From assembly GCF_004340985.1 (NCBI RefSeq), contig NZ_SLYB01000016.1, positions 1-53,867 of the forward strand: a stretch of DNA of 53,867 bases. The letters run 5' to 3'. This document shows positions 51,915 to 53,867 of this stretch, piece by piece (position 1 is the stretch's first letter; the number at the start of each line of letters is the position of its first letter). The notes beneath the pieces were generated by a model, which searched no databases, was not told the origin of the DNA, and saw nothing but the letters and a program-made list of their open reading frames with translations. This DNA is from Cricetibacter osteomyelitidis (GTDB lineage Bacteria > Pseudomonadota > Gammaproteobacteria > Enterobacterales > Pasteurellaceae). The position numbers were made by a program, and so were the translations under genes.

Positions 51915-53624
51915 ATGTCAGGAATCAGTATATTTAATCGTTGTTGGGCGAAAGTCATTTTAGAAACACTGCTTCGTTACGGCGTGCAACATATCTGTAT
52001 CGCTCCCGGCTCGCGTTCCACGCCTTTAACCCTCGAAGCCGCCCGTTTGCAACAGGCCAAGCGAGTAGTATGCTATACCCATTTTGATGAACGCGGCTTA
52101 GGCTTTTTTGCTTTAGGTTTGGCGAAATCCGCCAAAGTACCGGTGGCAATTATTGTTACTTCCGGTACGGCGACGGCGAATTTATATCCGGCGATTATCG
52201 AAGCCCGTCAAAGCGGTGTGAATTTAGTGGTGTTAACCGCGGATCGCCCCATTGAGCTTTTAGAGTGCGGTGCAAATCAGGCAATTTTGCAAGAAAATAT
52301 GTTCGGTCGTTATCCTGTCGCAACTTTAAATTTACCGCGACCAAACCCGGATTATGCTCCGAAATGGTTGATTTCAACTTTAGAACACGCTTGCCAGCAA
52401 CAACAGCAACAAAAAGGCGTGGTGCATATTAATGTGCCTTTTGCAGAGCCTTTGTATAATGCAAACGATGCGGATGTGGATAATCATCCGTGGTTCGCTA
52501 CGATTCAACGTTGGTTGCTGCATCCGAAAAAATGGATTGATTATCAAGAACAGCAACAAGAAGTGATGATGCACGAAAACTGGGATCAATGGCGTACCAA
52601 ACGTGGTGTATTGGTAGTAGGGCGTTTGCCATTGGAACAAAGTATGGGTATTGCCGCTTGGGCTGCCACACAAAGTTGGATCGTGCTAACCGATGTGCAA
52701 TCTGGTGTGGAACCGAGTTTGCCTTATGCAGATATTTGGCTGGTAAACCAAACGGTGCGACAAAAGTTATTGCAAGCAGATTTAGTGATTCAGTTAGGTT
52801 CAACCTTTGTTAGCAAACGTATTAATCAATTCTTAGCGGATTTTAAAGGAGAATATTGGATTATCGGCGAAAGTCAAACCCGGCTAGACCCGAATCATCA
52901 TTCTCATTCCCGTTTTAATGTGAAAGTGCATCATTGGCTTCGGGCTCATCCGCCTCTACGTCAAAAACCTTGGTTAATTGAGCCCTTAGCATTGTCTAAT
53001 TTCTGTGCATCTTTTATTGAGCAGCAGGTAGGCGGTCAATTAAATGAAGCGGCTCTTGCTCATCATTTAGAACGAATTTTACCGAATAATGGTGCGTTGT
53101 TCTTAGGAAACAGCCTGTTTGTGCGTTTGGTGGATGCTTTATGCAAACTGCCGGATGGTTATCCCGTTTATACCAACCGTGGAGCAAGCGGTATTGACGG
53201 TTTATTAGCAACCGCAGCCGGTGTCGGGATTGCCAATAATCAGCCTGTGGTGGCAATGGTGGGTGATACTTCCGCGTTGCACGATTTGAATTCCTTTGCA
53301 TTATTTAAGAAAGTCACGCAACCGACTATTATTTTTGTGATCAATAATAACGGCGGGGCTATTTTTGATATGCTGCCGGTGGATGATGCCGTGAAAAACG
53401 CTTATTATCGTATGCCGCACGGTTTGGATTTCTCACAAATCGCATCCATGTTTGAGCTTAAATATGCCCGTCCATATACTTGGGCGGATTTAAGTTCGGT
53501 GTTGAAGCAAGCGTATTCCCGTAAAGAAGCCACGGTGATTGAAATTAAAGTAAATCCGACGGATGGTAGTAATATTTATAAGAAATTGATTGAGAAAATC
53601 AGTCATGCAGTGATTGGTGAGTAG
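51915..53624 (+). CDS. menD: SEPHCHC synthase MenD
   Basis: A 569-residue thiamine-diphosphate enzyme that joins isochorismate and 2-oxoglutarate in menaquinone synthesis. The N-terminus has APGSRSTPLTLEA (about 30-42) and HFDERGLGFFALGLAK, hallmarks of MenD. The ThDP/Mg site is near residue 440 (VAMVGDTSALHDLNSF followed by NNNGGAIFDMLP). The gene is coupled to menF. Later men genes are not in the window; the IS starts 39 bases after the stop. Confidence 0.95.
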   Translation: MSGISIFNRCWAKVILETLLRYGVQHICIAPGSRSTPLTLEAARLQQAKRVVCYTHFDERGLGFFALGLAKSAKVPVAIIVTSGTATANLYPAIIEARQSGVNLVVLTADRPIELLECGANQAILQENMFGRYPVATLNLPRPNPDYAPKWLISTLEHACQQQQQQKGVVHINVPFAEPLYNANDADVDNHPWFATIQRWLLHPKKWIDYQEQQQEVMMHENWDQWRTKRGVLVVGRLPLEQSMGIAAWAATQSWIVLTDVQSGVEPSLPYADIWLVNQTVRQKLLQADLVIQLGSTFVSKRINQFLADFKGEYWIIGESQTRLDPNHHSHSRFNVKVHHWLRAHPPLRQKPWLIEPLALSNFCASFIEQQVGGQLNEAALAHHLERILPNNGALFLGNSLFVRLVDALCKLPDGYPVYTNRGASGIDGLLATAAGVGIANNQPVVAMVGDTSALHDLNSFALFKKVTQPTIIFVINNNGGAIFDMLPVDDAVKNAYYRMPHGLDFSQIASMFELKYARPYTWADLSSVLKQAYSRKEATVIEIKVNPTDGSNIYKKLIEKISHAVIGE

Positions 53625-53640
53625 CCATCTATTTAACAAA

Positions 53641-53663
53641 ATACCGCACATTAAGTGCGGTAT
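53641..53663 (+). terminator. menD terminator built from an uptake signal
   Basis: Stem ataccgcac/gtgcggtat with a 5-nt loop. The expected T tail is missing: the IS1182-like element begins at the hairpin's last bases. Confidence 0.65.
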
Positions 53664-53674
53664 CAGACCGCTGA

Positions 53675-53704
53675 CAAACCTCTAGACATCCATCTAGAGG
53701 TTTG
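53675..53704. repeat. 30-nt hairpin upstream of the right IS transposase
   Basis: Perfect 12-bp arms as in the left copy (367-396), with loop catcca. Conserved in both copies, so it is part of the element. Confidence 0.75.
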
Positions 53705-53736
53705 ATCTAATAGGCATATCGAAAAAGGAAATGTCT

Positions 53737-53867
53737 ATGCTCAAAAATACCGCCTCTCCACAATATGAACTTGAGATGATAAGTCTCGAACAACTTGTAC
53801 CCAAAGACCATCTTGTCCGCAAAGTGGCTAAAGCCATTGATTTTGAGTTTATCCGCGATGAAGTCGC
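53737..53867 (+). CDS. IS1182-like transposase, N-terminal part (truncated by window edge)
   Basis: 43 whole codons and the beginning of the next are present: MLKNTASPQYELEMISLEQL, then VPKDHLVRKVAKAIDFEFIR and DEV. One residue differs from the left copy (Ala for Val at position 6). An aaaaagga ribosome site is upstream, and an in-frame ATG at 53731 is an alternative start. The catalytic region is outside the window. Confidence 0.85.
   Translation, partial: MLKNTASPQYELEMISLEQLVPKDHLVRKVAKAIDFEFIRDEV

Larger units (their letters stand above)
53663..53867 (+). mobile_element. IS1182-like insertion sequence, right copy, cut by window edge
   Basis: It begins TCAGACCGCTGACAAACC and includes the 30-nt hairpin 53675-53704 and the transposase start. 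It is the inverted counterpart of 1-408, and both point outwards. It is inserted directly at the menD terminator hairpin. Confidence 0.85.

Overview
The window is chromosomal DNA of a member of the Pasteurellaceae. The Haemophilus-type DNA uptake signal sequence (AAGTGCGGT or its complement) occurs at least 23 times. Gene pairs such as hemW-rpiA-serA and alaA-menF-menD are familiar from Haemophilus-like genomes, and base composition is low-GC. A full oligogalacturonate (pectin fragment) pathway suggests a plant-feeding-host or rumen-associated lineage, such as relatives of Basfia or Actinobacillus succinogenes; the species assignment is inference. Both window ends lie inside outward-facing copies of the same IS1182-like insertion sequence, so the window may be a contig broken at repeats.

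Layout. 1-408: IS1182-like copy (minus). 575-4386: rdgB-hemW, rpiA, serA. 4404-6153: intact IS200/IS605 element of IS608 organisation (tnpA and tnpB divergent). 6170-6490: small exported protein. 6962-9788: cydABX, encoding cytochrome bd oxidase, with an FNR box and a hairpin-rich leader. 9843-10325: graveyard holding an IS1182-like remnant and a broken unknown gene. 10383-22634: complete tad locus (flp-tadV-rcpCAB-tadZABCDEFG) for Flp pili, starting with a 608-bp tandem duplication of the flp region. 22882-24276: fumC. 24349-27819: yfeABCD iron/manganese ABC transporter behind a Fur box.

28533-39574: pectin-oligomer regulon, made up of a porin, kdgR, kduD, an RpiB/LacAB-family (DhuI-like) isomerase, kdgK, eda, kdgF, the exo-lyase pelX (PL9), an SSS-family symporter and ogl (PL22). 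Read as a pathway: PelX releases unsaturated digalacturonate in the periplasm after porin entry. The symporter imports it, Ogl splits it, and KdgF linearises the unsaturated uronate. The isomerase and KduD make 2-keto-3-deoxygluconate, and KdgK and Eda yield pyruvate and glyceraldehyde-3-phosphate. Three near-palindromic KdgR-type operators precede the three transcription units, and CRP-like sites lie near two of them. No endo-pectate lyase or pectin methylesterase is present in the window, which fits a scavenger of fragments released by other microbes.

39714-44646: acrR-acrA-acrB RND efflux (minus). 44835-49037: a 1400-residue type V autotransporter with an extended signal peptide and RTX-like passenger repeats, bracketed by near-identical hairpins. 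49233-50447: alaA. 50600-53624: menF-menD, the first steps of menaquinone synthesis. 53663-end: second IS1182-like copy. No tRNA, rRNA or CRISPR array was seen.
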